Notes: generated from the sequence alone by a model not told the origin. Positions 1 to 9,293 are shown, counted from the first letter of the stretch. The stretch is DNA of 64,000 nt from an uncultured Roseovarius sp. (GCA_947496175.1 CANMBU010000001.1:868001-932000), one strand, 5' to 3'. Translations and numbers: made by a program.

Positions 1-2
1 TC

Positions 3-470
3 GACACCCGCGACGCCAACGTAGCAGGTTTTGGTGCCTCCTCACCAAACGGGCAGAAATTGCAGCGCCTCGCAGCCTCGCTTGACGTGCCCCCATTGGA
101 ACCCATCCCACAGGACCACGTGCTGACACGCACCTTCTACCTGCTACAGGACTTCCCGGGCCGTCACACCGGTCGTGGCGTCTGGGTCGAGGCTGCACCA
201 CCTGACGCGGAACAAGTCGAGGGCATGCCGTTCCGCAACCTCAATGACAACGTCACCCCAGTGGTCATCGGCGGCAATGACTGGGCTGCGGCCTGGGCCA
301 CTGATGCAAGCGGCAATTCCATGTTCCCGGTTGGACGTGGCTTTGCGGGTGAGCGGCAACGGGAACTGGCCTATCGCTTTGGCGTGAACCTGGTGATGCA
401 TGTCCTGACGGGCAACTACAAATCCGATCAGGTCCACGTACCGGCGCTTCTCGACAGGTTGGGCCAATGA
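3..470 (+). CDS. DUF4159-type protein, C-terminal part (5' end outside window)
   Basis: The reading frame is open from the first bases of the window, so the gene begins upstream. The visible 155 residues include TRTFYLLQDFPGR, then GVWVEA and a GGNDWAAAWA segment, which I recognise as the end of DUF4159 proteins. Full-length members usually carry an N-terminal BatA-like membrane region and sit in MoxR-ATPase/DUF58/DUF4159 operons; those upstream parts are not visible here. The stop overlaps the next start by 4 nt (ATGA), so the two are translationally coupled. The molecular role is unknown. Confidence 0.8.
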   Translation, partial: DTRDANVAGFGASSPNGQKLQRLAASLDVPPLEPIPQDHVLTRTFYLLQDFPGRHTGRGVWVEAAPPDAEQVEGMPFRNLNDNVTPVVIGGNDWAAAWATDASGNSMFPVGRGFAGERQRELAYRFGVNLVMHVLTGNYKSDQVHVPALLDRLGQ

Positions 471-2515
471 CAGGAAACATCCTCTTTGACCCGCTACTCA
501 ATATCTGGGTGATTGCCGCCCTTGCCGTCTTGCTTGTCGTTGGCATTGGGTTTGCCTATTGGCGAGGCTTGTCAGGATGGCCACTGCGCGCCTTGGGGGG
601 CCTGGTGATCCTCGGCGCGCTTCTTGGCCCGGTTTATCAGCTTGAAGAGCGCGAACCGCTCAGTGACATCGTCATCATGGTTGAGGACGAAACCGCCAGC
701 CAGACTTTGGCAGATCGCGGCACAACCACATCCGAAACCGCCGAGGCGCTCGCCACGGCGATAGAGGCCCGTCCCAACACCGAATTGCGCCGCATCACCC
801 TGCGCGATGGACCGGACAATACCGGCACGCGCCTCATGACGGCCCTGTCTGAGGCTCTGGCCGAAGAACCCCGTGGCCGCATTGCCGGGGGGATCCTGAT
901 CTCAGATGGCCGCCTGCATGATCTTGATCGAACACCAGACATGCCAGCCCCTTTGCATCTTCTGCACACTGGACAAGAGGACGACTGGGACCGGAAGATT
1001 GAAGTCAACAACGCCCCCGCCTTCGGTATTCTGGGCGAAGACATCTCTATGACCTTGCGCGTCTCTGATCTGGGCGCGGCGCCTGCAGATGCGACTACGG
1101 TTTCGGTCGATGTGTCCATCGACGGAGAAGCCCCGCAACGGTTTCAGATCCCTGTGAACGAAGACATCGACCTTCCCGTGCGCCTGCCCCATGGTGGACG
1201 CAATGTCCTGCAATTCACGACGCCCACGGTTGAGGGCGAACTCACGGACCGCAACAACACTGTGCTGGCGCAGATCAACGGGGTACGAGACCGACTTTCG
1301 GTACTGCTCGTATCGGGTGAGCCACATGCAGGCGGCCGCACCTGGCGCAACCTTCTGAAATCTGACAGCTCGGTGGATCTGGTGCATTTCACCATCCTGC
1401 GCCCGCCGGAAAAACAAGACGGCGTGCCTGTCCGGGAACTGTCCCTCATCGCCTTTCCGACCCGGCAGCTTTTCCTTGAGAAGATCGATGATTTCGACCT
1501 CATTATCTTCGACCGCTACAAACGTCGCGGTATCTTGCCGTCGGTGTATCTTGAGAATGTACGAAACTACGTCGAAAACGGCGGCGCAGTTCTGATCGCC
1601 GCCGGTCCCGATTTTGCCTCTGCAGACAGTCTCTTTCGCACACCTTTGGAGGCCATCTTACCTGCACGCCCGACAGCGCGCGTCATCGAAGAACGTTTTC
1701 TTCCCGAGATCACCGATCTGGGCCAACGACACCCTGTAACCTCGGGCCTTGAGCAGGAGTTTGGTACCGAATGGGGACGCTGGCTTCGCCAGATCGAGGT
1801 GGAACAATCAGTAGGCGATACTGTGATGACAGGCGTTGATGACCGCCCACTTTTGGTTCTGAACCGGGTCGGCGAGGGGCGTGTTGCTCTTCTGGCATCC
1901 GATCATGCCTGGCTCTGGAGCCGAGGGTACGAAGGCGGAGGGCCGCAACTGGAGCTCCTGCGTCGCCTTGCACACTGGATGATGAAAGAACCTGAACTGG
2001 AAGAAGAGGCGCTCTGGGCTGAAGCCACCGGCCAGCAAATGCGCATCATACGCCGATCTCTGGAAGACGCCGTAGGTCCGGTTGTCATCACCACACCGAG
2101 TGGCGAACAGGTTGAAATGTCGCTCGAAGAAGTCTCCCCGGGTCGGTTTGAAACACTTTATGATGGCCCTGATATCGGTCTCTACCGCCTTGAAAACCAA
2201 GACCATACTGCCGTGATTGGCCTTGGCCCAGCTGCTCCGGTGGAGTTCGTCAACACCATTGCCGACACCACAACTATGGAACCCGTCGTGGACGCCACCG
2301 GCGGTGGCGTTGTCGCGCTGTCCGATGGCACCCCTCGGCTTCGTGCTGTCCGCGAGGGCCGCGCTGCGATCGGGCGCGGCTGGATTGGCATTACGCCACG
2401 CGGAGCTTATGAGACGCGCTCCGTCCGACAGACAGATCTTCTGCCGCCATGGCTGGTTCTGCTATTGATGTCTGCATTTGTCGTCGGGGGTTGGCTGCGC
2501 GAAGGCCGCCGGTAA
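467..2515 (+). CDS. Membrane protein with glutamine amidotransferase-like domain
   Basis: 682 residues. Two hydrophobic segments at the N-terminus (about residues 10-28 and 36-56) and one at the C-terminus (LPPWLVLLLMSAFVVGGW) bracket a large soluble region. The middle (about 270-500) contains LSVLLVSGEPHAGGRTWRN and VENGGAVLIAAGPDF, typical of class I glutamine-amidotransferase-like folds found in the last gene of MoxR/DUF58/DUF4159 operons. It starts inside the stop codon of the DUF4159 gene, which supports one operon. Such operons are thought to act in envelope or stress functions together with MoxR chaperones and VWA proteins; the precise role is unknown. Confidence 0.75.
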   Translation: MTGNILFDPLLNIWVIAALAVLLVVGIGFAYWRGLSGWPLRALGGLVILGALLGPVYQLEEREPLSDIVIMVEDETASQTLADRGTTTSETAEALATAIEARPNTELRRITLRDGPDNTGTRLMTALSEALAEEPRGRIAGGILISDGRLHDLDRTPDMPAPLHLLHTGQEDDWDRKIEVNNAPAFGILGEDISMTLRVSDLGAAPADATTVSVDVSIDGEAPQRFQIPVNEDIDLPVRLPHGGRNVLQFTTPTVEGELTDRNNTVLAQINGVRDRLSVLLVSGEPHAGGRTWRNLLKSDSSVDLVHFTILRPPEKQDGVPVRELSLIAFPTRQLFLEKIDDFDLIIFDRYKRRGILPSVYLENVRNYVENGGAVLIAAGPDFASADSLFRTPLEAILPARPTARVIEERFLPEITDLGQRHPVTSGLEQEFGTEWGRWLRQIEVEQSVGDTVMTGVDDRPLLVLNRVGEGRVALLASDHAWLWSRGYEGGGPQLELLRRLAHWMMKEPELEEEALWAEATGQQMRIIRRSLEDAVGPVVITTPSGEQVEMSLEEVSPGRFETLYDGPDIGLYRLENQDHTAVIGLGPAAPVEFVNTIADTTTMEPVVDATGGGVVALSDGTPRLRAVREGRAAIGRGWIGITPRGAYETRSVRQTDLLPPWLVLLLMSAFVVGGWLREGRR

Positions 2516-2518
2516 ACC

Positions 2519-2878
2519 TCAGGGCGAAAGCTCAACCCGAACCTTTTGTCCGGACCACCCATCCACGGAACACTTGGCGCGCACAAACACCTCGCGTGTG
2601 CCATCTGGAATCACAACCCCGGTCAGGGAGCGGGTAAATGGCTGTTCTTCAACATGCGGATGCAACAGCTTGCGATATCCAATCTGCCTGCCGTCACTGT
2701 CCAGAATTTCCCACCCATCGGCATAGTGATCCCACCCGGTATCGGGATGCTCTACGGTGACTTTGAAGTTCCAGACCATACCAACTTTCTCAACCGCCAC
2801 TTTCGTAATGACAGGTTCATGCGCCAATGCCGGTGACAAGCTCAGAGCCAGGAAAATTGCAGACATTATTATTTTCAT
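2519..2878 (-). CDS. Small secreted hypothetical protein
   Basis: About 119 residues when started at the Met before KIIMSAIFLALSLSPALA, a clear Sec signal peptide with cleavage after ALA; an in-frame start 36 nt further upstream would put an implausible extension before it. The mature part has a beta-rich look (VAVEKVGMVWNFKVTVEH, DHYADGWEILDSDG) and two Cys. It resembles short periplasmic beta-sandwich proteins of Rhodobacteraceae, but I cannot name a function. It converges on the amidotransferase-like gene with a 3-bp gap. Confidence 0.65.
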   Translation of the reverse strand: MKIIMSAIFLALSLSPALAHEPVITKVAVEKVGMVWNFKVTVEHPDTGWDHYADGWEILDSDGRQIGYRKLLHPHVEEQPFTRSLTGVVIPDGTREVFVRAKCSVDGWSGQKVRVELSP

Positions 2879-2986
2879 GAATCGGACTATAGTCAAAGGT
2901 GAAGGGTTTTGCACTCACGAGCCTGTGTGGCTGGTAAAAAGACTATAAAAAACCAAAAAACTTTAATGTTCCTTGCTAATTTTGGG

Positions 2987-3009
2987 ATTGGTTATATTAT
3001 CTTACCAAT
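2987..3009. promoter_or_regulatory. Palindrome ATTGGT-N11-ACCAAT upstream of glcD
   Basis: Half-sites ATTGGT (2987-2992) and ACCAAT (3004-3009) flank an AT-rich core just before the ribosome-binding site AAAGGAG. TTGGT/ACCAA half-sites are typical of FadR-subfamily GntR regulators (GlcC, PdhR, LldR), which commonly control glycolate or lactate oxidase genes. The 11-nt spacer is longer than usual for that family, so this is a candidate operator only. Confidence 0.4.
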
Positions 3010-3024
3010 TAAAGGAGAGCCGCT

Positions 3025-4464
3025 ATGGAAATGCCAAGTCCGGACCCAAAGGTCCTGTCCAGAAAAGCAGACCTGATCGACAAGCTGGAACAGGTCTTGC
3101 CGAAGGACGCGGTGATCCACGATCCATCTGAAACACGCGCGTATGAATGTGATGGTCTGACCGCTTACAAATGTCCCCCGCTTGCCGTCGTGCTGCCATC
3201 CTCAACCGAGGAAGTCTCCGCCACATTGCGCATCTGCCACGACATGAACGTCCCGGTCGTCCCGCGCGGCTCGGGCACGTCCCTGGCCGGAGGGGCGTTG
3301 CCAACCGAAGACAGCGTGATCCTTGGCGTCGCCAAACTGAACGACGTGCTGGAGACGGATTATGACAATCGTTTCATCCGCGTACAAACCGGGCGCACCA
3401 ACCTGTCGGTGACGGGGGCCGTGGAAGAAGACGGGTTTTTCTATGCGCCGGATCCGTCAAGCCAACTCGCTTGTGCCATTGCTGGCAACATCGCCATGAA
3501 TTCGGGTGGCGCTCATTGCCTGAAATACGGCGTGACAACCAACAACCTTATGGGCGTTAGAATGGTAACGATGGACGGCACCATCATGGATATCGGTGGC
3601 GCGCATCTGGATGCCGAAGGCTATGACCTTCTGGGGCTTATCTGCGGCTCTGAAGGACAGCTTGGTGTCGTCACAGAAGCCACGTTGCGCATCCTGCACA
3701 AGCCCGAAGGGGCGCGGCCCGTCCTGATGGGTTTCGATTCCGCCGAAGTCGCCGGTCAATGCGTCTCGGACATCATCAAAGCAGGTGTTCTGCCTGTGGC
3801 CATCGAATACATGGACCGCCCCTGCATCCGCGCGACCGAAGACTTTGCCGGCGCAGGCTATCCCGATTGCGAGGCGCTCCTGATTGTTGAGGTCGAAGGC
3901 TCGGACGCCGAGATTGACGAACAGCTTGAGACCATCATGAAAATCGCGCGAAGCCACAAACCCGTTGAACTCCGCGAAAGCTCTTCTCCCGAGGAAAGCG
4001 CCAAGATCTGGCTGGGTCGCAAATCGGCCTTCGGGGCCATGGGCAAGATCAACGACTACATGTGTCTCGACGGCACGATCCCCATTAGCCAACTGCCCTA
4101 TGTCCTGAAACGCATCGGTGAAATGTCCAAGGAATTCGGCCTCGACGTGGCCAACGTCTTTCACGCTGGCGACGGCAACATGCACCCGCTGATCCTCTTT
4201 GATGCCAACAAACCTGGTGATCTTGAAACCTGCGAAGAGTTGGGGGCCGAGATCCTCAAACTCTGCGTCGAGGTCGATGGCTGTCTGACCGGCGAACATG
4301 GGGTGGGCATAGAGAAACGCGATCTGATGCTGCATCAGTACGATCCGGCTGATCTCGAAATTCAAATGGCCGTCAAGGATGTGTTTGATCCCAAATGGCT
4401 TTTGAACCCTGCCAAGGTTTTCCCTCTCGCCTCCAGCGACACCCGTCGCATCGCCGCTGAATAG
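3025..4464 (+). CDS. glcD: Glycolate oxidase FAD-binding subunit GlcD
   Basis: 479 residues, the normal GlcD length. It catalyses FAD-dependent oxidation of glycolate to glyoxylate in the GlcDEF membrane-associated complex. The FAD-binding (PP-loop) motif RGSGTSLAGG lies at residues 81-90, GSEGQLGVVTEATLRI follows near 215, and the C-terminal FAD-oxidase domain carries HAGDGNMHP near 380 and GEHGVGIEKR near 422. The ATG is preceded by a strong AAAGGAG. It is first in a glcD-glcE-glcF operon; a related D-lactate dehydrogenase is the alternative, but the three-gene order favours glycolate. Confidence 0.93.
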   Translation: MEMPSPDPKVLSRKADLIDKLEQVLPKDAVIHDPSETRAYECDGLTAYKCPPLAVVLPSSTEEVSATLRICHDMNVPVVPRGSGTSLAGGALPTEDSVILGVAKLNDVLETDYDNRFIRVQTGRTNLSVTGAVEEDGFFYAPDPSSQLACAIAGNIAMNSGGAHCLKYGVTTNNLMGVRMVTMDGTIMDIGGAHLDAEGYDLLGLICGSEGQLGVVTEATLRILHKPEGARPVLMGFDSAEVAGQCVSDIIKAGVLPVAIEYMDRPCIRATEDFAGAGYPDCEALLIVEVEGSDAEIDEQLETIMKIARSHKPVELRESSSPEESAKIWLGRKSAFGAMGKINDYMCLDGTIPISQLPYVLKRIGEMSKEFGLDVANVFHAGDGNMHPLILFDANKPGDLETCEELGAEILKLCVEVDGCLTGEHGVGIEKRDLMLHQYDPADLEIQMAVKDVFDPKWLLNPAKVFPLASSDTRRIAAE

Positions 4465-4514
4465 AGGCGCCGCGCCCTCGGCTTTTGACCTTACTCCCGG
4501 AGTATTCTGGAACG

Positions 4515-5657
4515 ATGAAACCTATTTCTCCTTCATCCGAGGCCGAATTGGCCGATCTCGTGGCAAGCACGTCTGAGCCTTTGCGGGTCATGGGCGGAGG
4601 CACGCGCCCCATAGGTAGGCTGGTCAATGCTCAGCCCCTGACAATGCAACAGATTAGCGGCATTGAACTCTATGAGCCTGGTGCCCTGACGCTGGTCGCA
4701 AAGACAGGCACACCTGTGGCCGAGATTGAAAAGACACTGGCCGAGGAAAATCAACGACTGGCTTTTGAACCCATGGACCACCGGGGCTTGCTGAGCACCA
4801 CAGGCGAGCCAACCATTGGCGGCGTTTTTGCGGCAAATGTCTCTGGCCCCCGGCGCATCCAATGCGGAGCCGCGCGCGATTTTCTTTTGGGGGTTCGGTT
4901 TGTAGATGGTCAGGGTCAGATCACCCGCAATGGAGGTCGAGTGATGAAAAACGTCACCGGCTATGATCTCGTCAAACTCATGGCCGGAAGCTACGGCACA
5001 TTGGGTGTTCTGACCGAAGTTGCGCTCAAAGTCCTGCCAAGGAGTCATGTGACCGGCACCTTAAAAATTGCCGGGTTGACTGACGTTCAGGCGATTTCTG
5101 CTCTCTCTGCGGCGCTCGGGTCCCCCTACGAAGTTACCGGTGCCGCGCATCTTCCGAAGGGAAAAGACAGCACGCCGCAAACGTTCATCCGTATTGAAGG
5201 GTTCGAAAACTCCGTCAAGTATCGCTCTGTTGAGCTGTTCAAAATGCTCGGGCATCTTGGCGAGGTCAAGTTTGAACTGGATCAGCAGGCAAATGCGACA
5301 CTCTGGCAAAATATCCGTGATGTGGGCACATTTCACGATCGTGAGGGCGATGTCTGGCGACTGTCCGTCAAACCCTCTGACGCGCCCGGTCTTGTCGCCC
5401 GTATTGCCCCCGAAGATACCGTTTACGACTGGGGTGGTGGCCTTGTGTGGCTTCTTATGCCGCAAGAGACCGGCGCAGACACCATTCGCGCCGCTATTTC
5501 CGAGACAGGCGGGCACGCAACCCTGATCCGCGGCAACCGCACCGCAGGTGTCTTTCAACCTCTGGCAGCCCCGGTGGCAGCTTTGCAAGACGGACTGCGC
5601 GCGCGGTTCGATCCCAAGGGCATTCTAAACCCCGGTTTGATGGGCCGTGCGGCCTGA
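4515..5657 (+). CDS. glcE: Glycolate oxidase subunit GlcE
   Basis: 380 residues from the ATG at 4515 (an in-frame TTG at 4485 is possible but gives a non-homologous-looking extension). It is the second FAD-binding subunit of glycolate oxidase: LRVMGGGTRP near residue 25-32 is the flavin-loop equivalent, followed by TGEPTIGGVFAANVSGPRR and MKNVTGYDLVKLMAGSYGTLG, both hallmarks of GlcE. It ends with FDPKGILNPG, shared with other FAD oxidases. It lies 50 nt after glcD and 32 nt before glcF, consistent with one transcript. Confidence 0.92.
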   Translation: MKPISPSSEAELADLVASTSEPLRVMGGGTRPIGRLVNAQPLTMQQISGIELYEPGALTLVAKTGTPVAEIEKTLAEENQRLAFEPMDHRGLLSTTGEPTIGGVFAANVSGPRRIQCGAARDFLLGVRFVDGQGQITRNGGRVMKNVTGYDLVKLMAGSYGTLGVLTEVALKVLPRSHVTGTLKIAGLTDVQAISALSAALGSPYEVTGAAHLPKGKDSTPQTFIRIEGFENSVKYRSVELFKMLGHLGEVKFELDQQANATLWQNIRDVGTFHDREGDVWRLSVKPSDAPGLVARIAPEDTVYDWGGGLVWLLMPQETGADTIRAAISETGGHATLIRGNRTAGVFQPLAAPVAALQDGLRARFDPKGILNPGLMGRAA

Positions 5658-5689
5658 TCCTTTCACATCAAGAATGACAAGCATCTGAC

Positions 5690-6985
5690 ATGAAAACAGA
5701 ATTCGCCCCCGAACGCCTGCGCGACCCGGCCATCCAACGCTCGAATGAGATCCTGCGCACCTGCGTGCATTGCGGGTTCTGTACCGCCACATGCCCCACC
5801 TACCAAGTGCTGGGCGATGAACTCGACAGCCCCCGTGGCCGTATCTACCTCATCAAAGACATGCTGGAAAACGATCGTGATCCTGATCCGAAGACGGTCA
5901 AGCATATCGACCGCTGCCTCAGCTGTCTGGCCTGCATGACCACCTGCCCCTCGGGCGTACATTACATGCATCTCGTGGACCATGCGCGCGAATACATCGA
6001 AGAGCGCTACGACCGCCCCGTCTTTGAGCGCATCCTGCGCTGGACACTGGCGCGTATCCTGCCTTACCCGATGCGCTTTCGCGTCGCCATGCTGGGCGCA
6101 AAGATGGCCAAACCCTTTGCCCGCCTGATCCCTGATGCGCGCATCCGCGCCATGCTTGCCATGGCCCCCAAACATATCCCACCGGTCAGCCGCAATGACG
6201 ACCCGCAAACCTTTCCGGCGCATCAGCAAACGATCAAACGCGTGGCCCTGATGACCGGCTGCGCGCAAAAGGCGCTCAACACGGATATCAACGACGCTAC
6301 GATCCGCCTTCTGACACGGTTAGGCTGTGAGGTGGTCGTCGCCGAAGGCGCAGGGTGCTGCGGCGCGCTTACGCATCACATGGGCAAAACCGCCGAAAGC
6401 CACGGCACTGCTGGCAAAAACATCGCGGCCTGGGCACGCGAGATGGATGGCGACGGGCTGGATGCGATTGTCATCAACACCTCGGGCTGTGGCACCACGG
6501 TCAAAGACTACGGCCATATGTTCCGCAATGAACCCCTCGCCGAAGATGCCGCGCGCGTCTCTGGCATCGCCATGGATATCTCGGAACTCTTGATGCAGAT
6601 CGAAATTCCCGAAGGTGCCGACAAGGGCCTGCGCATCGCCTATCACGCGGCCTGTTCTCTGCAACATGGTCAACAGATCAAGACACATCCCAAAACCCTT
6701 CTTAAGAAGGCCGGGTTTGAGGTGGTCGAACCTAAGGACTCGCATCTCTGCTGCGGCTCTGCGGGCACGTACAACCTGATGCAGCCCGAAATCTCAAGAC
6801 AGCTCAAAGACCGTAAGGTTCAAACACTTGAAGCCAAAAACCCCGACATCATCGCCGCGGGCAACATTGGCTGCATGATGCAAATCGGCTCAGGCACGGA
6901 CATACCCATGGTGCACACCGTAGAACTGCTCGATTGGGCAACAGGTGGTCCAAAACCACCCGCATTGGCCAAAGCAGGGCTCTGA
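5690..6985 (+). CDS. glcF: Glycolate oxidase iron-sulfur subunit GlcF
   Basis: 431 residues. Two ferredoxin-type clusters are visible: C25, C28, C31, C35 (CVHCGFCTATCP) and C76, C79, C82, C86 (CLSCLACMTTCP), giving two [4Fe-4S] centres. The C-terminal half contains two CCG-domain repeats (GAGCCGALTHH; HLCCGSAGTYNL), as in heterodisulfide-reductase-type electron-transfer subunits. It passes electrons from GlcDE to the quinone pool. The start ATG at 5690 gives the usual MKTEF N-terminus of this subunit. Confidence 0.93.
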   Translation: MKTEFAPERLRDPAIQRSNEILRTCVHCGFCTATCPTYQVLGDELDSPRGRIYLIKDMLENDRDPDPKTVKHIDRCLSCLACMTTCPSGVHYMHLVDHAREYIEERYDRPVFERILRWTLARILPYPMRFRVAMLGAKMAKPFARLIPDARIRAMLAMAPKHIPPVSRNDDPQTFPAHQQTIKRVALMTGCAQKALNTDINDATIRLLTRLGCEVVVAEGAGCCGALTHHMGKTAESHGTAGKNIAAWAREMDGDGLDAIVINTSGCGTTVKDYGHMFRNEPLAEDAARVSGIAMDISELLMQIEIPEGADKGLRIAYHAACSLQHGQQIKTHPKTLLKKAGFEVVEPKDSHLCCGSAGTYNLMQPEISRQLKDRKVQTLEAKNPDIIAAGNIGCMMQIGSGTDIPMVHTVELLDWATGGPKPPALAKAGL

Positions 6986-7044
6986 AAGGTCAAATTTTTG
7001 CCCTAAAACACACGTAAGCCCAAATCGAAGCAGGAGGTAAGGGT

Positions 7045-7863
7045 TTGCGGAAGTTGTTTGTGATGGCCTGGCTTGGCCTGGCCGCGTCGGTTGCGTTTGC
7101 TGATGAAGGTGTTCTGAAACGTCTCGATACCGGTGATGACACCCGTCTGTGGGAGGGCGTGGGTCGTCTTGATATCGGTGGCGAAGGATTTTGCACAGGC
7201 GCGCTCATTGAGCCGGATTTGGTTCTGACAGCTGCGCATTGCCTTTACAACAAGCGCACCGGCGAAGAAGTCGATATCACCAAGATCGAGTTTCTCGCTG
7301 GCTGGCGCAACGGCCGTGCCTCGGCCTATCGCTGGGTCCGCCGCGCTGTGATCCATCCGGATTACGCCTTTTCAAAAGATGTCGATGCCCAGCGCGTGCG
7401 CAATGACATTGCTCTTCTGGAACTACAGCATCCGATCTCGAAATCCGGCGTCGTACCGTTCCGCACCGATGAACGTCCCAAGAAAGGTGATGAAATCGGC
7501 GTGGTCAGCTATGCGCGCGATCGTTCCGAGGCCCCATCACTGCAAGAAGTCTGCAAAGTCCTGGCCCGTCAACACGGAGTGCTCGTTATGTCTTGCGATG
7601 TGAACTTCGGCTCGTCCGGCGCACCGGTCTTTTCGATCGTAGATGGCACTCCACGCGTGGTGTCCGTCGTCTCGGCTATGGCCGAAGTGGATGGTGAAAA
7701 GGTCGCTCTGGGCGCGCAACTTCAAACACCGCTTGATGATATGCGTGAAAAACTTCGCTCCACCGGACGCTTGCAGACACAGACCAAGAAAAGCCTGTTT
7801 TCGAACGGATCGAATAGAGACACCGGCGCAAAATTCGCCAAACCGGAGACCACGGCAGATTGA
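7045..7863 (+). CDS. Secreted trypsin-like serine protease (copy 1)
   Basis: 272 residues, starting at a TTG preceded by AGGAGG. A Sec signal peptide (RKLFVMAWLGLAASVAFA) is followed by a chymotrypsin-fold domain with an intact triad: H65 in LTAAHC, D121 in NDIALLEL and S191 in GSSGAPVF. Paired Cys around the active site suggest disulfides and periplasmic or extracellular action. GSSGAP in place of GDSGGP is common in bacterial members. It overlaps the next gene by 4 nt (TTGA); the neighbour is a paralogue, so the pair arose by tandem duplication. The substrate is unknown. Confidence 0.88.
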   Translation: MRKLFVMAWLGLAASVAFADEGVLKRLDTGDDTRLWEGVGRLDIGGEGFCTGALIEPDLVLTAAHCLYNKRTGEEVDITKIEFLAGWRNGRASAYRWVRRAVIHPDYAFSKDVDAQRVRNDIALLELQHPISKSGVVPFRTDERPKKGDEIGVVSYARDRSEAPSLQEVCKVLARQHGVLVMSCDVNFGSSGAPVFSIVDGTPRVVSVVSAMAEVDGEKVALGAQLQTPLDDMREKLRSTGRLQTQTKKSLFSNGSNRDTGAKFAKPETTAD

Positions 7864-8678
7864 AACGGCTCACGGTCATATCTGCCTTGACGGCTGTCGC
7901 GCTCCTGCTCGGCGCCCAGTCTCAAGCCGACAGTCTGACCCGATTGTCTGACCGCGATGACCTCTTTGGATGGGAAGCCGTAGGTCGCGTGGATATCACC
8001 GATGACGGTTATTGCACGGGCTCACTTGTGGCAAGCAACCTCGTCCTAACCGCCGCGCATTGTGTTTTTGACCACAGCGGCAAAATGCGTGAAGCATCGG
8101 ACTTGCAATTCCGTGCGGGGCTAAGTGATGGCACCGCAATCGCCACACGCTCTGTGGGGCGGTTCGTGGTTGCGGACGGATACACTCCGGGTGCCGGCAT
8201 GACACTCGACAACATCCGCACGGACGCAGCGCTTTTGGAACTGACCGAGGCCATCCCTACCGCGGTGGCTGGGCCATTCGTGCCCTACAAAAGCCCCCGA
8301 CCCGGCGACAAGCTCAGCGTTGTGTCTTATGGCCAAAGCCGCGACCGCGCCCCGTCACGCCAGCGCGAATGCAGCGTTCTTTGGCGGCACAAAGGGATGG
8401 TGTCTTTTGATTGCGACGTGACATTTGGCTCTTCCGGCGCGCCCGTCTTCACCGATGGTGCTTACCGAGCGCAGATCGTGTCACTCGTTGTCGGCGGTTC
8501 AAAAAATCCAGACGGCACGACCACGGCGTACGGCATGCATCTGCCGCCTGTTCTGGATGCGCTCAAGCGCAAACTGCGCAGCGCCGCACCGGCCGCCGTT
8601 GCCACAACCACCGAACACAAGCGTGTAAAGGTCGGCCAGGGTGGAACTGCCTCAGGTGCAAAGTTCGCAAAACCCTGA
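7860..8678 (+). CDS. Secreted trypsin-like serine protease (copy 2)
   Basis: 272 residues, TTG start inside the stop of the upstream paralogue. The signal peptide KRLTVISALTAVALLLGAQSQA precedes a trypsin-like domain with triad H67 (LTAAHC), D122 (TDAALLEL) and S192 (GSSGAPVF). Identity with copy 1 is clear but moderate, so the duplication is old. Both copies end in a short GAKFAKP tail joined by a low-complexity linker, an unusual conserved C-terminus for this family. Both use TTG starts, which may keep expression low. Confidence 0.87.
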   Translation: MKRLTVISALTAVALLLGAQSQADSLTRLSDRDDLFGWEAVGRVDITDDGYCTGSLVASNLVLTAAHCVFDHSGKMREASDLQFRAGLSDGTAIATRSVGRFVVADGYTPGAGMTLDNIRTDAALLELTEAIPTAVAGPFVPYKSPRPGDKLSVVSYGQSRDRAPSRQRECSVLWRHKGMVSFDCDVTFGSSGAPVFTDGAYRAQIVSLVVGGSKNPDGTTTAYGMHLPPVLDALKRKLRSAAPAAVATTTEHKRVKVGQGGTASGAKFAKP

Positions 8679-8700
8679 CTTTACAGGGGCTTAATAACGC

Positions 8701-8730
8701 CTTGAAACCTCAATTCTGAAATCCCACATA
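8701..8730 (+). promoter_or_regulatory. Sigma-32 (RpoH)-type heat-shock promoter for hsp20
   Basis: CTTGAAA at 8701-8707 and CCCACATA at 8723-8730 are separated by 15 nt. This is close to the RpoH consensus (CTTGAAA, then CCCCATNT), and it lies about 95 nt upstream of the small heat-shock protein gene, where such a promoter is expected. Confidence 0.65.
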
Positions 8731-8825
8731 TAGTCCATCCGGCGCCGCCGAGCGGGCCGGTTCAATCCGCCTGTCCCAGAAGGGAAGGCAAAAACATATC
8801 GTTATCGCTCAATGGAGGGTGACCC

Positions 8826-9293
8826 ATGCGAAACTTTGATCTTGCGCCGCTTTACCGCGCATCCATTGGTTTTGACCAAATCGCCGACATGATGGACCGT
8901 GTTCTGTCCGGTGATGTCAACCAACCCACCTACCCCCCTTACAACATCGAGAAAACCGCCGATGATGCGTATCGTATTTCGATCGCCGTGGCCGGGTTTG
9001 CCGATGAAGACCTCTCTGTCGAGGTGCGTGAACATGCGCTGATCGTCTCGGCCCGCAAGGCCGAAGACGAAGCAGAGCGCACATACCTGCACCGGGGCAT
9101 CGCCACCCGCGCCTTTGAACGCAAGTTCCAGCTTGCCGATCATGTGCGTGTAGATGGCGCAAGCCACGCAGACGGGATGCTGCACATCGATCTCGTGCGC
9201 GAAGTGCCCGAGGCGCTCAAACCCCGTCAGATCGAAATCGCACGCGGCGATGTCGTCACCAAAGACGTGGTTGACGCCAAAGCGGTAAACTAA
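8826..9293 (+). CDS. Hsp20-family small heat-shock protein
   Basis: 155 residues. Starts MRNFDLAPLYRASIGFDQI, the characteristic N-terminus of IbpA/HspH-like class A small heat-shock proteins, followed by the alpha-crystallin domain (about 35-125: NIEKTADDAYRISIAVAGF, EVREHALIVSARK, AFERKFQLADHV). It acts as an ATP-independent holdase that keeps unfolding proteins soluble. The I-x-I/V-type C-terminal anchor is visible only weakly. A ribosome-binding site (GGAGGG) and a sigma-32-like promoter lie upstream, and a rho-independent terminator follows. Confidence 0.93.
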   Translation: MRNFDLAPLYRASIGFDQIADMMDRVLSGDVNQPTYPPYNIEKTADDAYRISIAVAGFADEDLSVEVREHALIVSARKAEDEAERTYLHRGIATRAFERKFQLADHVRVDGASHADGMLHIDLVREVPEALKPRQIEIARGDVVTKDVVDAKAVN

